Source: an uncultured Eubacteriales bacterium (GTDB lineage: Bacteria; Bacillota; Clostridia; Oscillospirales; Acutalibacteraceae). Taken from it: a stretch of DNA of 64,000 nucleotides. The translations under genes and the position numbers were made by a program. Positions 25,642 through 33,310 of this stretch are shown in pieces. Location of the stretch: contig CABUHY010000004.1 of NCBI GenBank assembly GCA_902491475.1, positions 62,001 to 126,000 of the forward strand, in the 5' to 3' direction. The notes under the pieces are model-generated. The model was not told the origin of the DNA. It saw only the letters and a program-made list of their open reading frames with translations, and ran no database searches. Within the stretch, counting starts at the first letter, position 1. Each line of letters opens with the position of its first letter.

Positions 25642-26853
25642 ATGAACAAAACAGTAACCGTAAAGGTTGACGGCTCCTTGTCGGGGGAGATATACAATGC
25701 GGGCATTATGTACGAGCACAATGCGACCGACCTCGTGTTTGAGATAGCACAGGAATACATTTCAGACTCATACAGGTATTATATCGACTTTGTGCTTCCT
25801 GCGGGAACCGTAAGAACGCAGTACCTTACGCCCGACGAAAACAATAAAATCAGTTTCACGCTGCCCGCAAGCCTTACAAGAAGTATGAATATGCTCTGTT
25901 ATTTCAATGTCGTTGAAATAAATGCCGATACATACGAAACGGAAAAACTCATAAAAGCCAAGGAGGTAAAGCTCTGCTTTTCGGTTATAGCCTCTGCCGA
26001 CGACAACCTCAGAGAGGAATACGACTTTTCGGTAAATTCTCTGCTTGAAGCGGTCAAAAACGGCGACTTCAAGGGTGACAAAGGCGACAAGGGCGACCCC
26101 GGCGAGAAAGGCGACACCGGAGCCAAGGGAGAAAAAGGCGATACTGGCGAGCAGGGCCCCAAGGGCGATAAAGGAGATACAGGCGAAAAAGGCGAGCAGG
26201 GAATAAAAGGAGACACGGGCGAACAGGGTCCTAAAGGCGAGCAGGGCGAAAAAGGAGACAAAGGAGATAAAGGCGACCCCGGAGAAAAAGGCGAAAAGGG
26301 AGACAAGGGCGAGGACGGAACAACGGTTGACCCGTCGGTCAGCGAAAATTCCGACAACGCCGTTTCAAGCTCGGGCGTGTATGATTTTGTAAAGAAAAAC
26401 ACGGGCAGAGTTATATTTTCCGCCGAGGTTGCCGACGGAGAGACCGTTGAGGAATATATTATAAACAAGGACCTTGACGGTAAAACTTTTTCGCTCAAAG
26501 GGCTTAAAATTTTCCTTGTCGCAAAATGCGCTTCGGATGTTGAAAACATAACCGTTAAGATACGCACCGACTACGGCGAGCGGTATCTTGCGCATCTGTA
26601 TAAGGTTGCAAACACGGGAAGCCTTTTCGTCTTTTGCGATACCGACGCCGAGGACGGATATTTTACCCATTCGAGGGTAAGCTACGGCACGGGCGGTCAG
26701 GGTACGACTGCGAGTACGGCGGCTTCCGTAATTTCCTCCGCAAAGAACATCTACATAAACAACCTGTTTGTCGGCTTCTTTGAGCTTAACGGTTCAACGC
26801 ATATTCCGTTTACCGCAGGTACAAAAATCCTTGTGGTGGGCGAGGACGCATAA
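25642..26853 (+). CDS. Collagen-like repeat, phage tail-fibre/baseplate-like protein
   Basis: 403 residues in three parts. Residues 1-140 are a beta-rich domain (TVTVKVDGSLSGEIYNAG, TDLVFEIAQEYISDSYRYY) resembling the N-terminus of BppU-type phage baseplate proteins. Residues about 145-228 are 28 uninterrupted Gly-X-Y triplets rich in GDK, GEK, GEQ and GPK, predicted to form a collagen-like trimeric stalk. The C-terminal 170 residues are a beta-rich head. There is no signal peptide or LPXTG anchor, as in phage fibres. ATG 25642 has GGGGAG eight bases upstream. It overlaps nothing and sits between a regulator and lysis genes. Confidence 0.8.
   Translation: MNKTVTVKVDGSLSGEIYNAGIMYEHNATDLVFEIAQEYISDSYRYYIDFVLPAGTVRTQYLTPDENNKISFTLPASLTRSMNMLCYFNVVEINADTYETEKLIKAKEVKLCFSVIASADDNLREEYDFSVNSLLEAVKNGDFKGDKGDKGDPGEKGDTGAKGEKGDTGEQGPKGDKGDTGEKGEQGIKGDTGEQGPKGEQGEKGDKGDKGDPGEKGEKGDKGEDGTTVDPSVSENSDNAVSSSGVYDFVKKNTGRVIFSAEVADGETVEEYIINKDLDGKTFSLKGLKIFLVAKCASDVENITVKIRTDYGERYLAHLYKVANTGSLFVFCDTDAEDGYFTHSRVSYGTGGQGTTASTAASVISSAKNIYINNLFVGFFELNGSTHIPFTAGTKILVVGEDA
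26074..26325 (+). repeat. Collagen-type Gly-X-Y coding repeat, 28 triplets
   Basis: Twenty-eight consecutive 9-base units each encode Gly-X-Y. Internal blocks recur: GDTGEQGPKG twice and GDKGDKGDPGEKG twice, so unequal recombination could change stalk length. Gly codons alternate GGC/GGA/GGG, so copies are not identical at DNA level. Confidence 0.9.
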
Positions 26854-26910
26854 TGAAAACTTTTTGCAATAATGCGTTGAGGCTTAAATATAATGAAATG
26901 GGGGGATGTT

Positions 26911-27138
26911 ATGCAGTCTGAAGTATTTATTGCGCTGTTATCGTTCCTCGGTACTCTGGCAGGAACGGTAGGCGGTATAATCACAAGCGCAAAGCTTACA
27001 AATTACAGGCTCAGAGAGCTTGAAAAAAAGGTAGACAGACACAACAATTTTGCGCAGAGAATACCGCTTTTGGAGGAGAGAGTAAAGACTCACGAACAGA
27101 GAATTTCAACCATTGAAAGGAATGAATATTATGAGTAA
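26911..27138 (+). CDS. XhlA-like small phage membrane protein with coiled coil
   Basis: 75 residues: one N-terminal transmembrane segment (about 5-25, VFIALLSFLGTLAGTVGGII) and a heptad-patterned helix (about 35-70, RELEKKVDRH to RISTIERN). This matches the haemolysin XhlA/phage lysis accessory layout. ATG 26911 has GGGGGG five bases upstream, whereas the in-frame ATG at 26893 has none. The stop overlaps the lysozyme start (ATGAGTAA). Confidence 0.68.
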   Translation: MQSEVFIALLSFLGTLAGTVGGIITSAKLTNYRLRELEKKVDRHNNFAQRIPLLEERVKTHEQRISTIERNEYYE

Positions 27139-28006
27139 AGGCATTGATGTATCAAAGCATCAGGGTACGATAGATTGGCAGAAGGTCAAGGCTTCGGGTG
27201 TGGATTTCGCCATGATAAGAGCGGGCTACGGCAGATATGACAATCAGAAGGACGAATGCTTTGAGGAAAATTATAAAAACGCAAAGCAGGCAGGCGTAAA
27301 GGTCGGAGCGTATCACTACTCCTATGCCAAAAGCGCCGACGACGCCAAAAAGGAGGCAGAAACCTTCCTCAAATGGATAAGCGGAAAGCAGTTTGAATAT
27401 CCCGTCGCCTTTGATGTCGAGGAAAAGGCTCAGTCCGATAAGGGCAAGCAGTTCGTGTCTGATATAATAAGGGCGTTCTGCGAGACGGTGGAAAAAGCAG
27501 GCTATTATGTATGCATTTACGCAAACAAATATTGGCTTGACAACTTCGTTGACGACGATTGCAAGAAAAAGTACGATGTCTGGCTTGCACAGTGGGCGGA
27601 GAAGGCGACCTATGCCGGCAATTACGGCATATGGCAGTATTCTTCGCAGGGAAGCATTGACGGAATATCGGGCAGAAGCGATATGGACGAGAGCTATAAG
27701 GACTATTATTCGATTATGAAAAATAAAGGTCTCAACGGCTTTTCGGCTCCCGCACCCGCCCCTGCGCCCACACCCGCACCGTCACAGAATTATTCCGCAA
27801 GAATGATGGTTTCGCTTTCAAACACACCGCTGTATGTTTCCGCTACGGCAAAAACGCCCGCAGCGAAGAAATCGGGAACCTATTATATCTATGACGGCAT
27901 TGAAATGAACGGCAGGTACCGCATCACAAGTTCACCCGAAAAGGCACTTAAAAAGCCGATAGGCAAGAATGTTACGGGCTTTGTAAACAAATCGGATATA
28001 AGGTAA
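27131..28006 (+). CDS. GH25 lysozyme (phage endolysin type)
   Basis: 291 residues. A GH25 muramidase domain (about 1-195) starts GIDVSKHQGTIDWQKV and has the catalytic acids Asp95 and Glu97 in FDVEEK with a conserved Asp6, ending GRSDMDES. A Pro-Ala linker (APAPAPAPTPAP) leads to an SH3-like C-terminal domain of about 70 residues for cell-wall binding. It lacks a signal peptide, so it would need the adjacent holin for release. ATG at 27131 has AAAGGA ten bases upstream and overlaps the XhlA-like gene by 8 bases. Confidence 0.93.
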   Translation: MSKGIDVSKHQGTIDWQKVKASGVDFAMIRAGYGRYDNQKDECFEENYKNAKQAGVKVGAYHYSYAKSADDAKKEAETFLKWISGKQFEYPVAFDVEEKAQSDKGKQFVSDIIRAFCETVEKAGYYVCIYANKYWLDNFVDDDCKKKYDVWLAQWAEKATYAGNYGIWQYSSQGSIDGISGRSDMDESYKDYYSIMKNKGLNGFSAPAPAPAPTPAPSQNYSARMMVSLSNTPLYVSATAKTPAAKKSGTYYIYDGIEMNGRYRITSSPEKALKKPIGKNVTGFVNKSDIR

Positions 28007-28015
28007 GGTGAATAA

Positions 28016-28261
28016 ATGGAAGTTCTGGGATATATTACCGATAAGGCACTTATCCTGATTCCCGTGCTCAACATTATCGGAATGATAATAAAGCACCTTG
28101 AAAAAATCAACGATAAGTATATTCCGCTCATAATACTGTTCTTCGGCGTTCTCGGAACGCTCGGTATAATGGGCGTGAGCGTTGACTCCGTGATACAGGG
28201 CGTACTTGTATCGGGTGCTTCGGTGTTCGGAAATCAGATAGTCAAGCAGTTATCCAAATAA
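28016..28261 (+). CDS. Phage holin family protein
   Basis: 81 residues with two hydrophobic segments (about 11-27 and 35-54), a short charged turn (KHLEKINDKY) between, and a weakly hydrophobic third stretch ending in QIVKQLSK. Size, topology and position next to the lysozyme fit a phage holin that opens the membrane for endolysin. AAGGTG is upstream of ATG 28016. It is the last gene before the terminator at 28267. Confidence 0.85.
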   Translation: MEVLGYITDKALILIPVLNIIGMIIKHLEKINDKYIPLIILFFGVLGTLGIMGVSVDSVIQGVLVSGASVFGNQIVKQLSK

Positions 28262-28266
28262 GTAAA

Positions 28267-28307
28267 AGGCTGTAAAGGGTGTAAATCTTTTACAGCCTGT
28301 TTTTTTA
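28267..28307 (+). terminator. Rho-independent terminator of the phage-derived cassette
   Basis: AGGCTGTAAA (28267-28276) and TTTACAGCCT (28289-28298) with a 12-base loop, followed by a G and seven T. It separates the holin gene from the polysaccharide operon. Confidence 0.85.
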
Positions 28308-28340
28308 GCTTTACCGTTGCCTGACGGCGTATGATTTCCA

Positions 28341-28369
28341 TTGACTTTTAGAGCGTATGAATATATAAT
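28341..28369 (+). promoter_or_regulatory. sigma-A-type promoter of the polysaccharide operon
   Basis: TTGACT (28341-28346), 17-base spacer, consensus TATAAT (28364-28369). It precedes the first operon gene by about 40 bases. No terminator is seen until 49.7 kb, so a very long transcript is likely. Confidence 0.75.
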
Positions 28370-28412
28370 ATTATAGTATATATCTATAATGGGAAATTGG
28401 GGTGTTTTGCCT

Positions 28413-29087
28413 TTGAAAAACAAATCGACAAATGTCGAAAAACATAACTATACAGGCGTTTACAACCGTTTTATAAAGCGCTTTTTCGACTTCTTTGTTG
28501 CGCTTGTCGCACTGATTGTTTTAAGCCCTGTTTTTGCGATTGTTTCGCTTGCCGTAAAGCTTGACAGTAAGGGTCCCGTGATTTTCAAACAGCAGAGACT
28601 CGGCAAGGACGGCAAGGTGTTCAATATATATAAATTCCGCTCGATGTGCGTCGGTGCGGAAAAGACGGGAAGCGGAGTCTATTCCGGTAAGGGCGACTCG
28701 AGGGTTACCAAGGTCGGAAAGTTTATCCGTGCGACAAGCATTGACGAGCTGCCGCAGCTTGTCAATATTCTCAACGGCGATATGAGCTTTGTCGGACCCC
28801 GTCCGCCGCTGACTTATCATCCGTGGCCTATCGACGAGTACAGCGAAGCGCAGCTTATGATGTTTGCGGTTCGCCCGGGCATCACGGGTTGGGCACAGGT
28901 AAACGGCAGAAAGGATGTCGAGTGGCACAGAAGAATTGAGCTCAATGTTTGGTATGTCAACAATGTATCGATACTTCTTGATATAAAAATTATGTTTATG
29001 ACCGTGTTCAAGGTTCTTACAAACGCCGACAACGAAAATACGGGCGAGACCGTAAAGCACGAAGAAAAAAAGGAAGAAAAGGTTTAA
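28413..29087 (+). CDS. Undecaprenyl-phosphate sugar phosphotransferase (small phosphoglycosyl transferase)
   Basis: A monotopic bacterial sugar transferase of 224 residues that loads the first sugar-1-phosphate on undecaprenyl phosphate. Signatures: a hydrophobic re-entrant segment (FFDFFVALVALIVLSPVF), FKQQRLGKDGKVFNIYKFRSM, TSIDELPQLVNILNGDMSFVGPRPP and the late RPGITGWAQVNGRKDV. The start is TTG at 28413 with GGGGTG eight bases upstream; ATG 28389 lacks such a site. It is the initiating enzyme of the operon and heads it. The sugar may be GlcNAc- or FucNAc-type, which is not readable here. Confidence 0.92.
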   Translation: MKNKSTNVEKHNYTGVYNRFIKRFFDFFVALVALIVLSPVFAIVSLAVKLDSKGPVIFKQQRLGKDGKVFNIYKFRSMCVGAEKTGSGVYSGKGDSRVTKVGKFIRATSIDELPQLVNILNGDMSFVGPRPPLTYHPWPIDEYSEAQLMMFAVRPGITGWAQVNGRKDVEWHRRIELNVWYVNNVSILLDIKIMFMTVFKVLTNADNENTGETVKHEEKKEEKV

Positions 29088-29093
29088 TTTACT

Positions 29094-29942
29094 ATGGAGC
29101 TTATGTATATTACAAACAGAACGGATGTCGCTTCGCTTGCGCAGAGCGCGGGTGTTGACAGGATATTTGTCGATATGGAATACATAGGCAAGGATCTGCG
29201 GCAGGGCGGGCTCGATACGGTTCAGTCGCATCACACTGTGGAGGACATAAAAGCTCTGCGCCCTGTTTTGACGGAGTCAAAGCTGCTTGTCAGGTGCAAT
29301 CCCATTCACGGCGCCACAAAGGATTATCTTTCCTCCGCAAGGGAAATTGACGAGATAGTCAAGGCGGGAGCGGATATAATAATGCTCCCGTATTTCAAGA
29401 CGGTGCGTGAAGTGAAGCTTTTTATAGACCTGGTCGCAGGCAGGGCAAAGACCTGCTTGTTGCTTGAAACGAGCGAGGCGCAGGAGATAATCGACGATAT
29501 TCTGGAGCTTCGCGGAATTGACGAGGTGTTTATCGGTCTTAACGATTTGCATTTAAGCAAGGGTATGACCTTTATGTTCCAACTGCTTGCCGACGGCACT
29601 GTCGAACAGCTTACAAAAAAGTTCAGAAAAAAAGGTGTAAAATACGGCTTCGGCGGCGTTGCGAGGGTCGGAACGGGAACACTGCCTGCGGAATGTATCT
29701 TGGGCGAGCATTACCGCCTCGGTTCGCAGAGCGTTATTCTCTCCCGTGCTTTCTGCGATGTTGCAAAAGAACCCGACATTGACTCGGTAAAAGAAAAGCT
29801 CACAACAGGCGTTCGTGATATAAGGAAATACGAAAAGGTTCTTGAAAACTGGACGGACGAACAGTTTGAGGAAAACAGAAAGAAAACCGTTGAGTGTACT
29901 CAAAAGGTTGTCGATATAATAAATGCGAAAAAAGATAGGTAA
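29094..29942 (+). CDS. HpcH/HpaI aldolase/citrate lyase family protein
   Basis: 282 residues. A TIM barrel with SAGVDRIFVDMEYIGKDLRQG at the start and LLVRCNP, IIMLPYFKT and DEVFIGLNDLH fits the class II pyruvate-aldolase/citrate-lyase beta family (metal site in GADIIMLP and LLLETSE). Such enzymes make or cleave pyruvate-derived hydroxyacids. In this position it may make a small acid group for decorating the polymer, followed directly by a hydroxyacid dehydrogenase; this is inference. The C-terminal 50 residues are helical and charged. Confidence 0.8.
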   Translation: MELMYITNRTDVASLAQSAGVDRIFVDMEYIGKDLRQGGLDTVQSHHTVEDIKALRPVLTESKLLVRCNPIHGATKDYLSSAREIDEIVKAGADIIMLPYFKTVREVKLFIDLVAGRAKTCLLLETSEAQEIIDDILELRGIDEVFIGLNDLHLSKGMTFMFQLLADGTVEQLTKKFRKKGVKYGFGGVARVGTGTLPAECILGEHYRLGSQSVILSRAFCDVAKEPDIDSVKEKLTTGVRDIRKYEKVLENWTDEQFEENRKKTVECTQKVVDIINAKKDR

Positions 29943-29947
29943 AACAT

Positions 29948-30862
29948 ATGAAACTGCTTGTTACGGGCGCATTCAACGCCACAGACGAACAACTTGATAA
30001 GCTCTCGGAACTCGGATATGAGATTATGCGTCAGCGGGACGAGAGGGAAAAGCCCGAATGTGACTTTTCCGAGGCGGACGCCGTAATTTGTAACGGACTT
30101 TTCCTGTATCACGATATATCGGAGTTCAAGTCGCTTAAAGTAATTCAGCTGACCTCGGCGGGGCTTGACAGAGTGCCGCTTGAAGAGATACGAAAAAGGA
30201 ACATTGCCCTCTTCAACGCAAGGGGTGTTTATTCCGTTCCGATGGCGGAATTTGCGCTTGCGGGCGTGTTGAACCTTTATAAGCACTTGAATTCGTTTTA
30301 TGATAATCAAAAGCAGCACCTTTGGCAGAAGGACAGACAACTTTCGGAGCTGTGCGGCAAAACGGTTGCGATAGTCGGCTGCGGAAGCGTCGGAACGGAA
30401 TGTGCAAAACGCTTTAAGGCTTTTGATACAAAAATCATATCTGTTGATGTGTTCAATCACTGCAACAAAATATATGACGAATTTTGCCACATCTCAAATA
30501 TCGGGTCGGTCCTCGGCGAAGCGGATATTGTAATTTTGACTCTTCCGCTTACCGACAAAACAAGGGGGCTGTTTAACGGCGAGATGTTTTCTCTGTTTAA
30601 GGACGGCTCGGTGCTTGTGAACATTTCAAGGGGCGCCGTGGTAAACGAGGCAGACCTTGCGGCGGCGCTTGAAAGCGGAAAACTGTCGGGTGCGGTGCTC
30701 GATGTTTTTGAAACAGAGCCGCTCGACGGGGAAAGCCCGCTTTGGGATATGCCCAATGTCATAATCACTCCGCACAATTCCTTTGTTTCTGGCAATAACG
30801 GTGCAAGGCTTTTTGCGCTTGCTTACGATAATCTTAAAAAATCAGCGAAAGGGTTAGTTTGA
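29948..30862 (+). CDS. D-2-hydroxyacid dehydrogenase
   Basis: A 304-residue NAD(P)-dependent D-isomer-specific 2-hydroxyacid dehydrogenase. The Rossmann turn IVGCGSVGTECAKRF (about 137-151) is followed by NISRGAVVNEADLA, where Arg contacts substrate, DVFETEPLDGESPLWD with the catalytic Glu, and ITPHNSF with the catalytic His. It probably reduces a 2-keto acid. It starts 5 bases after the aldolase-like gene and ends 1 base before a glycosyltransferase, so it is part of the operon. Confidence 0.88.
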   Translation: MKLLVTGAFNATDEQLDKLSELGYEIMRQRDEREKPECDFSEADAVICNGLFLYHDISEFKSLKVIQLTSAGLDRVPLEEIRKRNIALFNARGVYSVPMAEFALAGVLNLYKHLNSFYDNQKQHLWQKDRQLSELCGKTVAIVGCGSVGTECAKRFKAFDTKIISVDVFNHCNKIYDEFCHISNIGSVLGEADIVILTLPLTDKTRGLFNGEMFSLFKDGSVLVNISRGAVVNEADLAAALESGKLSGAVLDVFETEPLDGESPLWDMPNVIITPHNSFVSGNNGARLFALAYDNLKKSAKGLV

Positions 30863-30863
30863 T

Positions 30864-31964
30864 TTGAAATTTGTTTTGGTTTCGCCTAAAAACAGAACGG
30901 CGTACAATTTCAGAGGGGATTTAATAAAGCTGATTATCTCCAAGGGCTACGAGGTAATCATTACGGGTCCCAACAGGGATAATGTCGAAAAAATCGAGGC
31001 TCTCGGCGCACGCTTTGTCGAGATACCGATGAACAAAAACGGCGTAAACCCGTTAAAGGACCTTGAATATCAAAAGGCTCTCAAAGCTCTGTTTGACAGG
31101 GAAAAGCCCGATGCCGTGCTGTCATACACCTCAAAGCCCGTAATTTACGGCTCGATTGCGGCTAAAAAATCGGGCGTGAAATCCGTTACGGCTATGATAA
31201 CGGGTCTCGGCTATGCGTTCACATCGCAGACCAAAAAAGCCAAGGTAATAAGAAAAATTATGTCGGTGCTTTACAAAAAGGCGTTGAGGCTTGCGGACAC
31301 CGTCATTTTCCAAAATCCCGACGATATGGAGCAGTTCGTTTCACTCGGGCTTGTAAAGAAAGAAAAATGCAGGCTTGTTGCGGGCTCGGGAGTCAATACA
31401 CAGCGGTTCCACCCGTTGCCGTACCCCGAAAAGACAACTTTCTTTATGCTTTCGAGGGTTATGAATTCAAAGGGGATCAGGGAATACCTCGAAGCGGCGA
31501 AAACGGTTAAAGAAAAATATCCCGACGCACGGTTTATGCTCTTGGGCGCATGCGAGGGAATACAGGACTCGATAGGTCCCGAGGAGCTTAAAAAGTACAT
31601 TGACAGCGGAATAATAGAGCATTTCGGAGAAACGGAAAATGTTCCGCCGTATTACGGAATGTGCTCGGTGTATGTGCTTCCGTCATACAGGGAGGGAACT
31701 CCGAGGACGATACTTGAGGCTATGGCAACAGCCCGTCCGATAATAACCACGGACGCACCCGGTTGCCGTGAAACCGTAATCGACGGCGTAAACGGCTTCC
31801 TCGTTCCCGTTAAGGACGCAAAGGCGCTTTCGGAAAAGATGATTCGGTTTATCGAACACCCCGAAATAATTGCGGAGATGGGCGAAAAGAGCCTTGAATA
31901 CTGTAATGAAAAATTTGAGGTCGGAAAGGTCAATTCCGATATGATTAAATTCTGTAATATCTGA
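30864..31964 (+). CDS. GT4 family glycosyltransferase, PglA-like
   Basis: 366 residues with a GT-B fold. FQNPDDMEQFV, GSGVNTQRFHP, then the donor-binding PSYREGTPRTILEAMATARP place it in GT4, near PglA and related enzymes that add the second sugar (often GalNAc) to an undecaprenyl-PP-linked sugar. The start is TTG 30864. It immediately follows the dehydrogenase and precedes tviB. Exact donor unknown. Confidence 0.88.
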   Translation: MKFVLVSPKNRTAYNFRGDLIKLIISKGYEVIITGPNRDNVEKIEALGARFVEIPMNKNGVNPLKDLEYQKALKALFDREKPDAVLSYTSKPVIYGSIAAKKSGVKSVTAMITGLGYAFTSQTKKAKVIRKIMSVLYKKALRLADTVIFQNPDDMEQFVSLGLVKKEKCRLVAGSGVNTQRFHPLPYPEKTTFFMLSRVMNSKGIREYLEAAKTVKEKYPDARFMLLGACEGIQDSIGPEELKKYIDSGIIEHFGETENVPPYYGMCSVYVLPSYREGTPRTILEAMATARPIITTDAPGCRETVIDGVNGFLVPVKDAKALSEKMIRFIEHPEIIAEMGEKSLEYCNEKFEVGKVNSDMIKFCNI

Positions 31965-31991
31965 GTATTTAATACGGAGAGGTAAATATAT

Positions 31992-33308
31992 ATGGAGCTT
32001 TATGAAAAAATCGTAAACGGCGAGGAGAAAATTTCGCTTGTCGGCCTCGGCTATGTAGGTATGCCGATTGCCGTCGCATTTTCAAAAAAAGTAAAGGTTG
32101 TAGGTTACGACTTAAACGCTAAGAAAATCGAGCTTTACAAAAGCGGCGTTGACCCGACAAACGAGGTCGGCGACGAGGCTATCAAAAACTGTACGGTTGA
32201 TTTTACTGCGGACGAAACCAAGCTGCGTGAGGCTAAATTCCATATCGTAGCCGTTCCGACGCCCGTAAACGACGACCATACGCCCGACCTTACCCCTGTT
32301 GAGGGCGCAAGTGAGATTTTGGGCAGAAACCTTACAAAGGGTTCGGTGGTTGTGTTTGAAAGCACGGTTTATCCCGGTGTGACCGAGGAAATTTGCGTGC
32401 CGATACTCGAAAGAGAGTCTGGTCTTAAATGCGGAACCGATTTCAAGATAGGTTACAGCCCCGAGAGAATCAACCCCGGCGACAAGGTTCACCGCCTTGA
32501 AACAATTAAGAAGATTGTCAGCGGTATGGACGAAGAAACGCTTGACACAGTCGCAAAGGTCTATGAGCTTGTCGTAAAGGCGGGCGTTCACAGAGCGGAG
32601 TCGATTAAGGTTGCGGAAGCTGCCAAGGTTATCGAAAACTCGCAAAGAGACATAAACATTGCCTTTATGAACGAGCTTTCCATTATTTTCAACAAGATGG
32701 GAATTGACACAAAATCCGTCCTTGAAGCGGCGGGAACGAAGTGGAATTTCCTTAAATTCTACCCGGGTCTTGTAGGCGGACACTGCATAGGCGTTGACCC
32801 GTACTACCTTACATACAAGGCGGAGGAGCTCGGCTACCACAGCCAGATTATCCTCTCGGGCAGAAGAATAAACGACGATATGGGCAAGTATGTTGCGGAA
32901 AACACCGTAAAAGACCTTATCAAAGCCGATGTTTCCATAAAGAACGCAAAAATCGCAATTCTCGGCTTTACCTTTAAGGAAAACTGCCCAGATACAAGGA
33001 ACACAAAAATTATCGACATTTACAACGAGCTTAAAGAGTACGGCATTACGGCGGTTATCGCAGACCCGGCAGCCGATTCGGACGAGGCTAAACGCCTTTA
33101 CGGAATCGAGTTCGTTGATATGAGTGAAATAAAGGACTGCGACGCGGTAATCCTTGCCGTTGCTCACGAGCAGTTCAAGTCGCTTACAACAGACGACTTT
33201 GATAAGATGTTCAAGAACAGCGACAACAAGAATGTCCTTATCGATATAAAGGGACTTCTTGACCGTAAGGAATACGAAAACGCAGGCTATATTTACTGGA
33301 GATTATAA
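31992..33308 (+). CDS. tviB: UDP-N-acetylhexosamine 6-dehydrogenase, TviB/WbpO type
   Basis: A 438-residue UDP-sugar 6-dehydrogenase. The NAD site is GLGYVGMPIAVAF and YDLNAKKI; the active-site Cys265 is in LVGGHCIGVDPYYL, and ESTVYPGVTEE and KENCPDTRN are family marks. It oxidises UDP-GlcNAc (or UDP-GalNAc) to the uronic acid. The neighbouring epimerase gene, 2 bases downstream, resembles TviC, so together they supply UDP-GalNAcA, as in the Vi antigen pathway. That assignment rests on sequence similarity remembered for these families. Confidence 0.93.
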   Translation: MELYEKIVNGEEKISLVGLGYVGMPIAVAFSKKVKVVGYDLNAKKIELYKSGVDPTNEVGDEAIKNCTVDFTADETKLREAKFHIVAVPTPVNDDHTPDLTPVEGASEILGRNLTKGSVVVFESTVYPGVTEEICVPILERESGLKCGTDFKIGYSPERINPGDKVHRLETIKKIVSGMDEETLDTVAKVYELVVKAGVHRAESIKVAEAAKVIENSQRDINIAFMNELSIIFNKMGIDTKSVLEAAGTKWNFLKFYPGLVGGHCIGVDPYYLTYKAEELGYHSQIILSGRRINDDMGKYVAENTVKDLIKADVSIKNAKIAILGFTFKENCPDTRNTKIIDIYNELKEYGITAVIADPAADSDEAKRLYGIEFVDMSEIKDCDAVILAVAHEQFKSLTTDDFDKMFKNSDNKNVLIDIKGLLDRKEYENAGYIYWRL

Positions 33309-33310
33309 TT

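Noticed and set aside
26074..26325. Regular 9-base periodic repeats that could be mistaken for a CRISPR array or minisatellite
   Set aside because: They are in frame with a coding sequence and encode Gly-X-Y triplets; there are no unique spacers.
25899..26567. 222-codon minus-strand open frame rich in Ser/Pro
   Set aside because: It is the antisense of the collagen repeat and has no ribosome site; the low-complexity composition comes from the repeat.
25111..28307. Complete prophage or tailocin
   Set aside because: No integrase, terminase, capsid, sheath, tube or tape-measure gene is present; only fibre-like and lysis genes.
32112..33167. 351-codon minus-strand open frame
   Set aside because: It is antisense to tviB, which has all the catalytic motifs; composition explains the absence of stops.
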